16,744 bases of DNA from Magnetospirillum sp. (GTDB taxonomy: Bacteria; Pseudomonadota; Alphaproteobacteria; Rhodospirillales; Magnetospirillaceae). Below, in pieces: positions 7,187 to 14,215 of this stretch. How positions within the stretch are numbered: position 1 is the stretch's first letter; each line of letters starts with the position of its first letter. Position numbers and translations under genes: made by a program. Location: NCBI GenBank assembly GCA_020217035.1, contig JAIWOG010000269.1:1-16744 (forward strand), written 5' to 3'. A model generated the notes under the pieces. That model had not been told where the DNA came from and ran no database searches. It worked only from the letters and a program-made list of their open reading frames with translations.

Positions 7187-7713
7187 GGCGGCAGGACTTC
7201 GCCTTCCGGCTCGTCCTGGTCATTCTGGTCGGCTTCCTGGGCGGCAAGCGGATCGTCGGACAGGTTGCGCTTGACGAAGCGCCGCCAGTCGCCGCGCGGC
7301 GCCAAACAGGGGGGTTCGTTGCTTTCCGGCATGTAGATGGCGATGCCGCCCAATTGCCACAACTGATGCCAGTGATGGGCGCTTTCCAGCATGTAGGCGG
7401 TGGCGCGGGCGCGGATGCGCCAGGCGATGAAATGCTTGATGCCCAGCAGATGGATCAAGGCGCCGATGGTCATGGCGACGATGCCCAACGCCACCCCGGT
7501 GGCCAGCAGGATGACCAGGGCCAGCACCATCATCACCATCAGCGGCAGCAGATGGTCCCAGCCGTTGTGGACCGGCGAGCCCTGGAAGTCCAGCATGCGC
7601 TGGTCGGTGTAGATGTGGACGCGCTTGACCAGGACGGCGGCCCGCAGGCGTTCGTGAAGGGCGATGGCTTCTTGCGTCTTCTTGGTTCGCCAAGCCTCCA
7701 TCAGCTCGTTCAT
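7183..7713 (-). CDS. Conserved-looking small membrane protein, function unknown
   Basis: A 176-residue protein I cannot assign. Residues 1-50 are a charged, helix-prone cytoplasmic-type segment (EAWRTKKTQEAIALHERLR... VHIYTDQRML). Two closely spaced hydrophobic helices follow (about 55-72 and 74-92), then a His/Trp-rich stretch (IKHFIAWR, SAHHWHQLWQLGG at 92-123) and an acidic tail. The His/Trp cluster just after the second helix is unusual and might bind a metal or haem, but no known motif is present. It starts 12 bases after mltA stops and its own stop overlaps the smr start, so it is co-transcribed with tim44-like, mltA, smr and xre. That context points loosely to the cell envelope. Confidence 0.75.
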   Translation of the reverse strand: MNELMEAWRTKKTQEAIALHERLRAAVLVKRVHIYTDQRMLDFQGSPVHNGWDHLLPLMVMMVLALVILLATGVALGIVAMTIGALIHLLGIKHFIAWRIRARATAYMLESAHHWHQLWQLGGIAIYMPESNEPPCLAPRGDWRRFVKRNLSDDPLAAQEADQNDQDEPEGEVLPP

Positions 7714-7725
7714 GACCGCCCCCCT

Positions 7726-8904
7726 TTAATAGCCTTCGGCGATTCTGGGTGAACGACGTTGCGGCAGCAACACCCAATAACGGCCGGGGCTTTTCATGCG
7801 GCCGGCTTTCTGGAAGGCATCCTCGCCGGTCCCCCAGAAAAAGTCGCCGCGCACCGGACCCTTGATGGCGGCGCCGGTGTCCTGGGCCATGACCAGACGG
7901 CGCAACGGCTGGCCCGACGGCTCCACCGTGTCCAGGAACAACGGCAGTCCCAGGGCCACGTAACGTGGATCGACGGCCATGGAGCGGCCGGCGGTCAGCG
8001 CCACCCCTTCCGACCCCAATGGGCCGTCGCCGCTGATCGGGGTATAGAAGACATAGCGGGGGTTTTCCGCCATCAACGCCTTGGCCTGACCGGGATTGGC
8101 CTTCAGCCAGGCGCGTACCGCCGGCATCGAGGTGTCGGTGACCAGGCCACGGTCGCGCAGGATCTTGCTGATACCGACGAATTTGTGGCCGTTGGTGGCG
8201 GCGACTCCCAGTCGCAGGACGCTGCCGTCCTCCAGCCGGATGCGGCCCGAGCCTTGGATATGCAGGATGTGGGCGTCCACCGGGTCCTCGACCCAGGCGA
8301 CGGGCACCGCCAGCTTGTCCAGCGCCCCGGCCTCGATCTCGGCCCGGGTGTAGTAAGGCACCAGCTTGGTGCCGACGATGCGGCCGGTTTCCTGGCCGCC
8401 GTCGGCCCCCTTGCGGATGGCCAGGTCACGCGGCTTGCCCAGGATGGGAACGGTGAAGCGGCCGGTCCTAGTGCGCGAACCCGGCAGTTCCGGCTCGAAA
8501 TAACCGGTGAAGGTGCCCTCGGCGCTGCCGTTGTTGACCGCCAGGAACGGCGAGAACCAGCCTTCGAAGAAGGTCCGTGCCCCCTGGTGGTCGGCGGGGC
8601 CGATGCGTTTGGCGGCGGCGCACGGCGTGTACCAGTCGGCCACCGTGCCGCCCATGCCGTCCTGGCCCACCGACCGGTCGAAAGGCAGCTTCAGCAGGCG
8701 GTCGCAGGTGCGGTTAAGCGCGGGCAACGCCTGGGCCAGTTCGTCGTCCTGCCAGCCGGGAATGTCGGCGAAGCGGGCCGGCACCAAGCCGAAGGACTCA
8801 GGCGGCGGCGTGGTCGGAGTCGGTACAGGCGGCGGGCGGCGCGGGGCTTCCGGGGCGCACGACGCCGCCAGCGCGGCGAACAACAAGACCGCCAGACGCT
8901 TCAT
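7726..8904 (-). CDS. mltA: MltA, membrane-bound lytic murein transglycosylase A (lipoprotein)
   Basis: A 392-residue outer-membrane-type lipoprotein that cleaves the MurNAc-GlcNAc bond of peptidoglycan, forming 1,6-anhydro-MurNAc ends. The N-terminus is a short lipoprotein signal with lipobox LAAS-Cys16, then a Pro-rich linker (to about 36). The MltA domain spans about 110-260 (GTFTGYFEPELPGSRTRTG, ILHIQGSGRIRLEDG, ATNGHKFVGISKIL) and a 3D domain follows (YVFYTP, LTAGRSMAVDPRYVALGLPLFLD, MAQDTGAAIKGPVRGDFFWG, 339-358). Asp354 in RGDFFWG lies where E. coli MltA has its catalytic Asp308 by my alignment, with one extra residue in the loop; Asp342 is the companion Asp. It follows the tim44-like gene by 7 bases. 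Completeness and motifs suggest an active enzyme. Confidence 0.95.
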   Translation of the reverse strand: MKRLAVLLFAALAASCAPEAPRRPPPVPTPTTPPPESFGLVPARFADIPGWQDDELAQALPALNRTCDRLLKLPFDRSVGQDGMGGTVADWYTPCAAAKRIGPADHQGARTFFEGWFSPFLAVNNGSAEGTFTGYFEPELPGSRTRTGRFTVPILGKPRDLAIRKGADGGQETGRIVGTKLVPYYTRAEIEAGALDKLAVPVAWVEDPVDAHILHIQGSGRIRLEDGSVLRLGVAATNGHKFVGISKILRDRGLVTDTSMPAVRAWLKANPGQAKALMAENPRYVFYTPISGDGPLGSEGVALTAGRSMAVDPRYVALGLPLFLDTVEPSGQPLRRLVMAQDTGAAIKGPVRGDFFWGTGEDAFQKAGRMKSPGRYWVLLPQRRSPRIAEGY

Positions 8905-8911
8905 GATCGGC

Positions 8912-9619
8912 CTAGACCTCGTCCCCGGCGGAATCGGCTTCGACCACCGCGCGGGTGGCCGAGAGTTGCCAATTGGGGTCGCCCGAGCGGGTGTCGCGGC
9001 TGAAGGTCCATTCGTCGGTGACCTTGGTGATGCGCGACGGGTCGCCGTCGATCACCTTGCCGTCCAGATCCTTGATGACGTTGATCTGCTCGCTGACGAA
9101 GCGCACGGTGACCTGGGCGACGCTGCCCACCAGCACCGCCTCGATCATCTCGGCCGACAGGATGCCCATCACCTCGGTGGTCATTTCCTCGCCGGCGCGG
9201 GCGCGGTCGTCGATGGCGTCGCAGAACGGCTTGTACACCTGGTCGGCCAGCAGCGGCCGCAACGCCTTCTTGTCGCCGGCGGCGTAGGCGGCGACGATCA
9301 TCTCGAAGGCCATGCGGGCACCGGACAGGAAGTTCTGGGTGGTGAAGCTGGGGTCGCGGGCGCGGATGGCCGCCTCGCCCCGTCCCACCGGCCCGACGGC
9401 AACCGCCGGTTCGGGCTCGGCCGCCTCGGCCGGCTTGCGGGCGCGGCCCAGGTCGACCACGTTGTCGGCTGGCTTGGCCTCGGCCGGACCACGGGTCCAT
9501 TGCGCCGGGGGTTTTTCGGTGCCAGTCCGCTTGCCCAACACCGATCGCAGGCGCAGGATCAGGAAAACCGCCACAACGGCGAAGAAAACGATATCAAGGG
9601 CGTGCAAACCGTCGTCCAT
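8912..9619 (-). CDS. Tim44-like (TimA-type) inner-membrane protein
   Basis: A 235-residue protein with one N-terminal membrane helix (LDIVFFAVVAVFLILRLRSVLG, about 8-29), a flexible Pro/Ala/Glu linker (30-90) and a C-terminal Tim44/MRPL45-type domain (about 92-225: DPSFTTQNFLSGARMAFEMI, AAGDKKALRPLLADQVYKPF, WTFSRDTRSGDPNWQLSATR). This family is the bacterial relative of mitochondrial Tim44; in Caulobacter the TimA protein is in the inner membrane, but its bacterial role is not settled. I start at the ATG at 9617-9619 because the protein then begins MDDGLHALDIVFF, as in relatives; a GTG at 9655 would add 12 charged residues. It heads the five-gene minus-strand operon and diverges from fxsA across 66 bases. 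Confidence 0.9.
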   Translation of the reverse strand: MDDGLHALDIVFFAVVAVFLILRLRSVLGKRTGTEKPPAQWTRGPAEAKPADNVVDLGRARKPAEAAEPEPAVAVGPVGRGEAAIRARDPSFTTQNFLSGARMAFEMIVAAYAAGDKKALRPLLADQVYKPFCDAIDDRARAGEEMTTEVMGILSAEMIEAVLVGSVAQVTVRFVSEQINVIKDLDGKVIDGDPSRITKVTDEWTFSRDTRSGDPNWQLSATRAVVEADSAGDEV

Positions 9620-9685
9620 GGACCTATTTCGCCTAAGGGTGTTTCGTCCCGTCACAGATAAGCCCGGAAGGGGGAAAGAGCAAGC

Positions 9686-10144
9686 ATGGCATGGCTGTTA
9701 ATCGCCCTGGTGATCGCCGTCCCGGTGATGGAAATCGCCGTCTTCATCAAGGTGGCGCAAGGAATCGGCGTGTTGGCGACGGTCGCGCTCGCCATCGGCG
9801 CCGGGCTGGTCGGCCTGCTGATGGTCCGCGCCCAAGGCTTGCGCTCGCTGATGCGGGCCAAGGCCATGGCCGACCGGGGCGAATTGCCCTTGGCCGAGAT
9901 GTTCGACGGATTGTGCGTCGCCTTGGCCGGCGGCTTGCTGATTCTGCCCGGTTTCCTGTCCGACCTTGTGGCCATCACCTTGCTGCTGCCGCCGGTGCGG
10001 CTGCTGCTGAAGGCTTGGCTGGCCCGCCACTTCACCCTGGTCGGCACCGCCCCGTCCCGATCGGCCCGTCCGGTGGGCGACGACGTCATCGACGGCGAAT
10101 ACACCGTGGTCGAGCCCACCGACAAACGCATCGGACCCGGCTAA
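9686..10144 (+). CDS. fxsA: FxsA-family cytoplasmic membrane protein
   Basis: A 152-residue protein of the FxsA family, named for the E. coli protein whose overproduction relieves F-plasmid exclusion of phage T7; its normal function is unknown. Three to four hydrophobic segments are visible: 2-20 (AWLLIALVIAVPVMEIAVF), 28-47 (GVLATVALAIGAGLVGLLMV) and a pair around 78-105 (LCVALAGGLLILPGFLSDLV, ITLLLPPVRLLL). LILPGFLSD is the most typical FxsA block. The hydrophilic tail ends DVIDGEYTVVEP, a common ending in proteobacterial homologues. The ATG at 9686 follows GGAAGGGGGAAAGAG. It diverges from the tim44-like gene and lies 85 bases ahead of secB on the same strand. Confidence 0.92.
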   Translation: MAWLLIALVIAVPVMEIAVFIKVAQGIGVLATVALAIGAGLVGLLMVRAQGLRSLMRAKAMADRGELPLAEMFDGLCVALAGGLLILPGFLSDLVAITLLLPPVRLLLKAWLARHFTLVGTAPSRSARPVGDDVIDGEYTVVEPTDKRIGPG

Positions 10145-10229
10145 ATAATACGTCCCTGGACTGGAATCGCCGGACGATCCGTGCTAGCGGTTGCCCGTAG
10201 TGACGCCACACCCTGTCAAGGAAGCATCG

Positions 10230-10691
10230 ATGTCCGACGAAAACACCATGCCCCCGCTGGTCATCAACGGCCAATACGTCAAGGACCTGTCGTTCGAGGT
10301 CCCGGGCGCTCCGGGCATCTATGGCGAAATGGCCGGCCAGAACCCGGAAATTCCGATCCACGTCGACATCAATGCCGCCGCCATCGCCGACAAGACCTTC
10401 GAAGTCACCTTGCACCTGAAGGTGGAAGCGGTGCTGCCCGGCAACAAGCCGGTCTTCCTGGTGGAGCTGGCCTATGCCGGCATCTTCACCCTGAACGTCC
10501 CGGACGAGCACATCCAGCCCATGCTGCTGATCGAATGCCCGCGCCTGCTGTTCCCCTTCGCCCGCGCCATCATCGGCGACCTGACCCGCGACGGCGCCTT
10601 CCCGCCCCTGATGATCCAGCCCATCGACTTCATGCAGCTTTACCGTTCGCGCATGGAAGCCACCGAAGGCCAGGAAGCCGGGCACGCCTGA
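10230..10691 (+). CDS. secB: SecB, protein-export chaperone
   Basis: A 153-residue homotetrameric cytoplasmic chaperone that keeps precursor proteins unfolded and hands them to SecA. The family blocks are all present: PPLVINGQYVKDLSFEVPGAP (8-28), the central beta-sheet region (IHVDINAAAIADKTFEVTLHL), VELAYAGIFTL, and CPRLLFPFARAIIGDLTRDG followed by FPPLMIQPIDFMQLY near the C-terminus. Length matches E. coli SecB (155). The ATG at 10230 is chosen over an upstream in-frame TTG at 10191 because AAGGAAG (10218-10224) is well placed and the resulting N-terminus MSDENTMPPL is typical. The 85 bases after fxsA show no terminator. It converges on the VWA gene with 20 bases between stops. Confidence 0.97.
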   Translation: MSDENTMPPLVINGQYVKDLSFEVPGAPGIYGEMAGQNPEIPIHVDINAAAIADKTFEVTLHLKVEAVLPGNKPVFLVELAYAGIFTLNVPDEHIQPMLLIECPRLLFPFARAIIGDLTRDGAFPPLMIQPIDFMQLYRSRMEATEGQEAGHA

Positions 10692-10711
10692 TCATTTCCC
10701 CCAAGTGATTG

Positions 10712-11926
10712 TCATCGGGGCGGCGCCAAACCGGCGCTGCCGCGATTGAGTTCGCGCATGGCCTGGTCCAGACCTTCCAGGGTCATGGGATACATGCGCC
10801 CGGCCATCTGTTCGTGCAGCATGGCGATGGATTCGGTCCATTGCCAATGGCGCGGCGGCGACGGGTTCAGCCACACCGCCGCCGGCCAATGGTCCAGCAG
10901 ACGGCGCATCCATTCGGCGCCTGATTCCTCGTTCCATTCCTCGACCGCCGCGCCGGGCGTGCTGATTTCCCACGGACTCATGGACGCGTCGCCGACGATC
11001 ACCAGCTTCCAGTCGGGGGGATAGGTGTTCAGCACCTCCCAGGTCGGCACCCGGTCGTCCCAGCGCCGCGCGTTGTCGCGCCACAGATGCCCATAGGGGC
11101 AATTGTGGAAATAGTAATGCTCCAGGTGCTTGAACTCGGACCGCGCCGCCGAGAACAATTCCTCGCACACCCGGATATGCGGATCCATGGAGCCGCCCAC
11201 GTCCAGCAACAGCAAAACCTTGATCTTGTTGTGGCGTTCGGGCCGCATGTGGACGTCCAGCCAGCCGCCGGCCCGCGCCGTGCCGGTGATGGTGGCGTCC
11301 AAATCCAACTCGGTGGCCGCGCCTTCGCGGGCGAACTTGCGCAAACGGCGCAGTGCCATGCGGAAGTTGCGGGTGCCCAGTTCCAGGTTGTCGTCCAGGT
11401 TCTTGAAGTCGCGACGGTCCCACACCTTGGTGGCGCGGTTGTGGCGGTTGGTGGCCTGGCCGATACGGATGCCGGCGGGATTATAGCCATAGGCGCCGAA
11501 GGGCGAGGTGCCCGCCGTGCCGATCCATTTGTTGCCGCCGTGATGTTCTTCGTTCTGCTCGGCCAGACGCTGGCGCAGACGTTCCATCAATTCCTCGAAA
11601 CCGCCGGCCCCTTGGATTTCCGCCATCTCTTCCGGGCTTAAAAGCTTTTCCGCCATGGCCCGCAGCCATTGTTCGGGAATCTGGGCGATGAATTCCTCCA
11701 GACTGCCGGCCTCGGTGACCACGCCTTTGAACACCTGGCCGAAGACGCGGTCGAACTTGTCCAAGTTGCGTTCGTCCTTCACCAGAACCGACCGCGACAG
11801 GTAATAGAAATCCTCGACGCTGAACCCGGCCACGCCCTTGGATACCGCTTCCAACAGCGTCAGATATTCGCGCAAGCTGACCGGAACCTTGGCGTTGCGC
11901 AGAGACAGGAACAGGTCGAGGAACAT
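10712..11926 (-). CDS. CoxE-like VWA-domain protein, partner of MoxR ATPase
   Basis: A 404-residue soluble protein. The N-terminal half (1-200) is helical (MFLDLFLSLRNAKVPVSLRE, FYYLSRSVLVKDERNLDKFDRVF), with a Gly/Asn-rich segment at 128-165 that contains NKWIGTAGTSPFGAYGYNP. The C-terminal half is a von Willebrand A domain with its metal-site motif at 242-246, DVGGS: the usual DxSxS with Gly in place of the first Ser. KLVIVGDASMSPWE and a late WLNPSPPRHW follow. Such CoxE-like proteins work with a MoxR AAA+ ATPase, often to insert metals or remodel complexes (CoxD/CoxE, NorQ/NorD, CbbQ/CbbO); here no oxidoreductase target gene adjoins, so the client is unknown. It starts 3 bases after the moxR stop, which implies coupled expression. 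Confidence 0.9.
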   Translation of the reverse strand: MFLDLFLSLRNAKVPVSLREYLTLLEAVSKGVAGFSVEDFYYLSRSVLVKDERNLDKFDRVFGQVFKGVVTEAGSLEEFIAQIPEQWLRAMAEKLLSPEEMAEIQGAGGFEELMERLRQRLAEQNEEHHGGNKWIGTAGTSPFGAYGYNPAGIRIGQATNRHNRATKVWDRRDFKNLDDNLELGTRNFRMALRRLRKFAREGAATELDLDATITGTARAGGWLDVHMRPERHNKIKVLLLLDVGGSMDPHIRVCEELFSAARSEFKHLEHYYFHNCPYGHLWRDNARRWDDRVPTWEVLNTYPPDWKLVIVGDASMSPWEISTPGAAVEEWNEESGAEWMRRLLDHWPAAVWLNPSPPRHWQWTESIAMLHEQMAGRMYPMTLEGLDQAMRELNRGSAGLAPPR

Positions 11927-11929
11927 GGC

Positions 11930-12775
11930 CTAGTTGCCCCGGCGGTTCATGAAGGCCAGACGTTCGAACAGATGCACGTCCTGTTCGTTCTTGAGCAACG
12001 CCCCATGCAGCTTGGGAATCAGATTTTTGGTGTCGCCGGCCCGCAATTCGTCGGGCGACAAGTCTTCCGACACCAGAAGCTTGATCCAATCCAGCAATTC
12101 GGACGTGCTGGGCTTCTTCTTCAGCCCCGGCACCTCGCGCACGTCGAAGAACACCGCCAATGCCTGTTGCAGCAGGGCCGGCTTGATGCCGGGGTAATGC
12201 ACTTCGACGATTTGGGCCATGGTGTCGCGGTCGGGGAAGCGGATGTAATGGAAGAAACAGCGGCGCAGGAAGGCGTCGGGCAGTTCCTTTTCGTTGTTGG
12301 AGGTGATGATCACCAACGGTCGCTTGGCCGCCTTGACCACTTGGCGGGTCTCGTAGACATGGAATTCCATACGGTCCAGTTCCAGCAACAGATCGTTGGG
12401 GAACTCGATGTCGGCCTTGTCGATTTCGTCGATCAGCAAGATGGGGGTGGTCTCGGCCTCGAAGGCTTGCCACAGCTTGCCCTTGACGATGTAGTTGCCG
12501 ATGTCGTGGACCCGCGGGTCGCCCAATTGCGAATCGCGCAGACGCGCCACCGCGTCATATTCGTAAAGCCCCTGCTGGGCCTTGGTGGTCGATTTGATGT
12601 GCCAGGAAATCAACGGCCGGCCCAACGCCTTGGCCACTTCCTGGGCCAGCACCGTCTTGCCGGTGCCCGGCTCGCCCTTGATCAGCAGCGGCCGTTCCAG
12701 GGTCAGGGCGGCGTTGACCGCCACCATCAAATCGGGAGTGGCGATGTAGGATTCGGTTCCGGTGAATTTGCTCAT
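11930..12775 (-). CDS. MoxR-type AAA+ ATPase
   Basis: A 281-residue AAA+ ATPase. Visible motifs: Walker A GEPGTGKT (34-41), Walker B LLIDEIDKAD (113-122), sensor 1 ITSNNEKELP (157-166), and an arginine finger region FLRRCFFHY (169-177). The MoxR hallmark ERPLLIKGEPGTGKT is intact, as is the C-terminal lid region. These ATPases act with VWA-domain proteins to remodel or activate client complexes; the CoxE-like partner gene follows 3 bases downstream. The ATG at 12773-12775 (MSKFTG) is preceded at 5 bases by a perfect AGGAGG (12781-12786 complement); the frame is open to 12823 but has only a TTG there. A 10-bp hairpin abuts this ribosome binding site (separate entry). The client complex is unknown. 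Confidence 0.93.
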   Translation of the reverse strand: MSKFTGTESYIATPDLMVAVNAALTLERPLLIKGEPGTGKTVLAQEVAKALGRPLISWHIKSTTKAQQGLYEYDAVARLRDSQLGDPRVHDIGNYIVKGKLWQAFEAETTPILLIDEIDKADIEFPNDLLLELDRMEFHVYETRQVVKAAKRPLVIITSNNEKELPDAFLRRCFFHYIRFPDRDTMAQIVEVHYPGIKPALLQQALAVFFDVREVPGLKKKPSTSELLDWIKLLVSEDLSPDELRAGDTKNLIPKLHGALLKNEQDVHLFERLAFMNRRGN

Positions 12776-12784
12776 GTTTTCCTC

Positions 12785-12811
12785 CTGGCCATCCAAGGTA
12801 CGGACGGCCAG
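12785..12811 (-). promoter_or_regulatory. Leader RNA hairpin touching the moxR Shine-Dalgarno
   Basis: In the minus-strand transcript CUGGCCGUCC (12811-12802) pairs with GGAUGGCCAG (12794-12785) over 10 bp with one G-U pair, around a 7-base loop GUACCUU. The last two stem bases are also the first two of AGGAGG (12781-12786 complement), 5 bases before the ATG. No U-run follows, so it is not an ordinary terminator. It could modulate ribosome access or protect the 5' end of the message. Confidence 0.5.
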
Positions 12812-12863
12812 AAGGAAGAGCAAGATATGGAAACAGTCTAATCCACCATCACACCCTAAGCCC

Positions 12864-12893
12864 GGCGGCGTTTGAGCCGGCCCGGCACGGGCG
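12864..12893 (-). repeat. Hairpin repeat, copy A, downstream of the chemotaxis operon
   Basis: On the plus strand GCCCG-GCA-CGGGC (12880-12892) is preceded by GCGGCGTTTGAGC. It lies 12 bases past the stop of the MCP gene in the direction of transcription. A near-identical arrangement occurs at 15854-15884. The stem could end transcription or protect the 3' end, but there is no U-tract on the minus-strand RNA. Confidence 0.55.
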
Positions 12894-12904
12894 GCGCCTC
12901 GCGC

Positions 12905-14215
12905 CTACTGCATGCGCATGCCGGAACAGACGCGGACGATGAAGGCGTCAATGTCGTCGTTCATGCCCACTGTGCGCGACGCCATGTCGCCGGCGGCGAT
13001 CAGCACCTGGTCGGCGGCTTCGGTGGCGGTGCCGGCCACCTCGCTGACCTCGCCGATGGTACCGGCCACCGTTTGCACGCCGGCGGCGACGTCGCGGATG
13101 GCGCGGCTGATTTCCGCGACCGCCGCCGATTGCTGTTCGGTGGCCGCCGCGATTCCCGAGGCGTTGTCGTTGATGTCGCGGATCATGCCGGCGATGCGGC
13201 GCACCGCCTCCACCGCCTCCCGCGTCGCCTGGCGCATGCCCTCGATCTGGTTGGTAATGTCGTCGGTGGCGCGGCTGGTCTGGTTGGCCAGGTGCTTGAC
13301 CTCGTTGGCGACGACAGCGAAGCCCTTGCCGGCGTCGCCGGCGCGGGCCGCCTCGATGGTGGCGTTCAGCGCCAGGAGATTGGTCTGGCTGGCGATCTCG
13401 GTGATCATCTTGACCACGTCGCCGATGCGTTGGGCGGCCTCGGCCAAGCCTTGGATGGCGGAATCGGTTTCGGTGGCGACGGTCACCGTGTCCTGCGCCA
13501 TGGTGGCCGAATCCTGGATGCGCGATGCCACTTCGCGGATGCCCGACGACACCTGCTCGGCGGCGGCGGCCACCGATTCGACGCTGGCCGAGGCGTCCTC
13601 GGCGGCGCGGGCCACGGTGGCCGACTGGTCGGACGTCTGGTTGGCGATATCGCGCATCTGCTGGGCCGTGGCTTCCAACTCGGTGGCGGTGGCGGCCACC
13701 GCCTGGCTCATGTGCTTGATGGTGTTGCCGACGCCGGTGGCTTCGGTGACGAAGGCCTTGGACTTGTCTTCCATGCTGGTCAGGGCGTCGTTGATCAGCC
13801 GCGCGTGGTCTGAAAACTCGCCCACCAGACCTTCCAGCAGGATATGACGGAAATAGCGGCCCTGGGCGGTCATCGCCATGGCGGCGTCGGCTTCCTTGGT
13901 GAACGCCTCGGTCAAGTCCAGCAGACGGTTGATGCCGTGGTCCAGATCGCCCAGCACGCCAGATTCGCCGATGCCGACGATGCGGGCGTCAAGACGGCCG
14001 GCGGCGGCCTGGGCCAGGATCCCGTAAGCGCGGTGGATGGCGCGACGGGTCCGCAAGCACATCCACAGGGCCACCAGGGTGGCGGCGGTGGCGATGGCGG
14101 CCATCAGGCTGGCGATGGTTTCACCCGCCGCCAGATGCATGAGCAACATGATGCCCGACGCGACGGCCGCGGCGGCAATGGCGAGCCACGCCTTAGAGAG
14201 CGAAGACGAATTCAT
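12905..14215 (-). CDS. Methyl-accepting chemotaxis transducer with no sensory domain (Aer-like signalling half)
   Basis: A 436-residue transducer. Two hydrophobic helices (about 9-29 and 34-54) are joined by a loop of only about five residues, so there is no periplasmic ligand domain; HAMP-like helices follow (about 55-150), then a long coiled-coil signalling domain with the kinase-control tip [19 protein letters not shown] (275-293) and [14 protein letters not shown] (297-310). The C-terminus (CSGMRMQ) has no CheR/CheB-tethering pentapeptide. The ATG at 14213-14215 lies inside the end of the PAS gene; the 23-base overlap implies coupled translation. PAS partner plus membrane hairpin, HAMP and signalling domain reproduces the architecture of E. 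coli Aer, cut between linker and hairpin. I infer that it receives redox or oxygen signals from the PAS protein and controls CheA in a membrane array. Confidence 0.9.
   Translation of the reverse strand: MNSSSLSKAWLAIAAAAVASGIMLLMHLAAGETIASLMAAIATAATLVALWMCLRTRRAIHRAYGILAQAAAGRLDARIVGIGESGVLGDLDHGINRLLDLTEAFTKEADAAMAMTAQGRYFRHILLEGLVGEFSDHARLINDALTSMEDKSKAFVTEATGVGNTIKHMSQAVAATATELEATAQQMRDIANQTSDQSATVARAAEDASASVESVAAAAEQVSSGIREVASRIQDSATMAQDTVTVATETDSAIQGLAEAAQRIGDVVKMITEIASQTNLLALNATIEAARAGDAGKGFAVVANEVKHLANQTSRATDDITNQIEGMRQATREAVEAVRRIAGMIRDINDNASGIAAATEQQSAAVAEISRAIRDVAAGVQTVAGTIGEVSEVAGTATEAADQVLIAAGDMASRTVGMNDDIDAFIVRVCSGMRMQ

Noticed and set aside
7759..9003. Long plus-strand frame opposite mltA (414 codons)
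   Set aside because: It lies antisense to a complete MltA with lipobox and catalytic motifs; composition is low-complexity Gly/Gln/Arg/Ala and no domain is recognisable.
9620..9685. Possible promoters in the tim44-like/fxsA divergent gap
   Set aside because: A TTGCTC-N16-TTATCT pair on the minus strand can be drawn, but the -10 matches consensus at only two positions, so no promoter is claimed.
10145..10229. Possible terminator or promoter between fxsA and secB
   Set aside because: No hairpin with a T-run, and the TAATAC and TGCTAG elements lack partners; secB may be read from the fxsA promoter.
11669..12841. Long plus-strand frame opposite the MoxR gene (390 codons)
   Set aside because: Shadow of the MoxR and VWA genes; no start signal and no recognisable domain.
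12872..13813. Gly/His/Asp-rich plus-strand frame opposite the chemotaxis transducer
   Set aside because: Its apparent repeats (GGxxH, LGGGG) are the reverse complement of the Ala/Thr/Glu coiled-coil codons of the transducer; not a repeat protein.
14193..14215. Overlap read as a sequencing frameshift that breaks a single aer gene
   Set aside because: Not excluded, but the transducer has a proper ATG within the overlap and the PAS protein ends at a natural domain boundary, so two coupled genes are the better reading.
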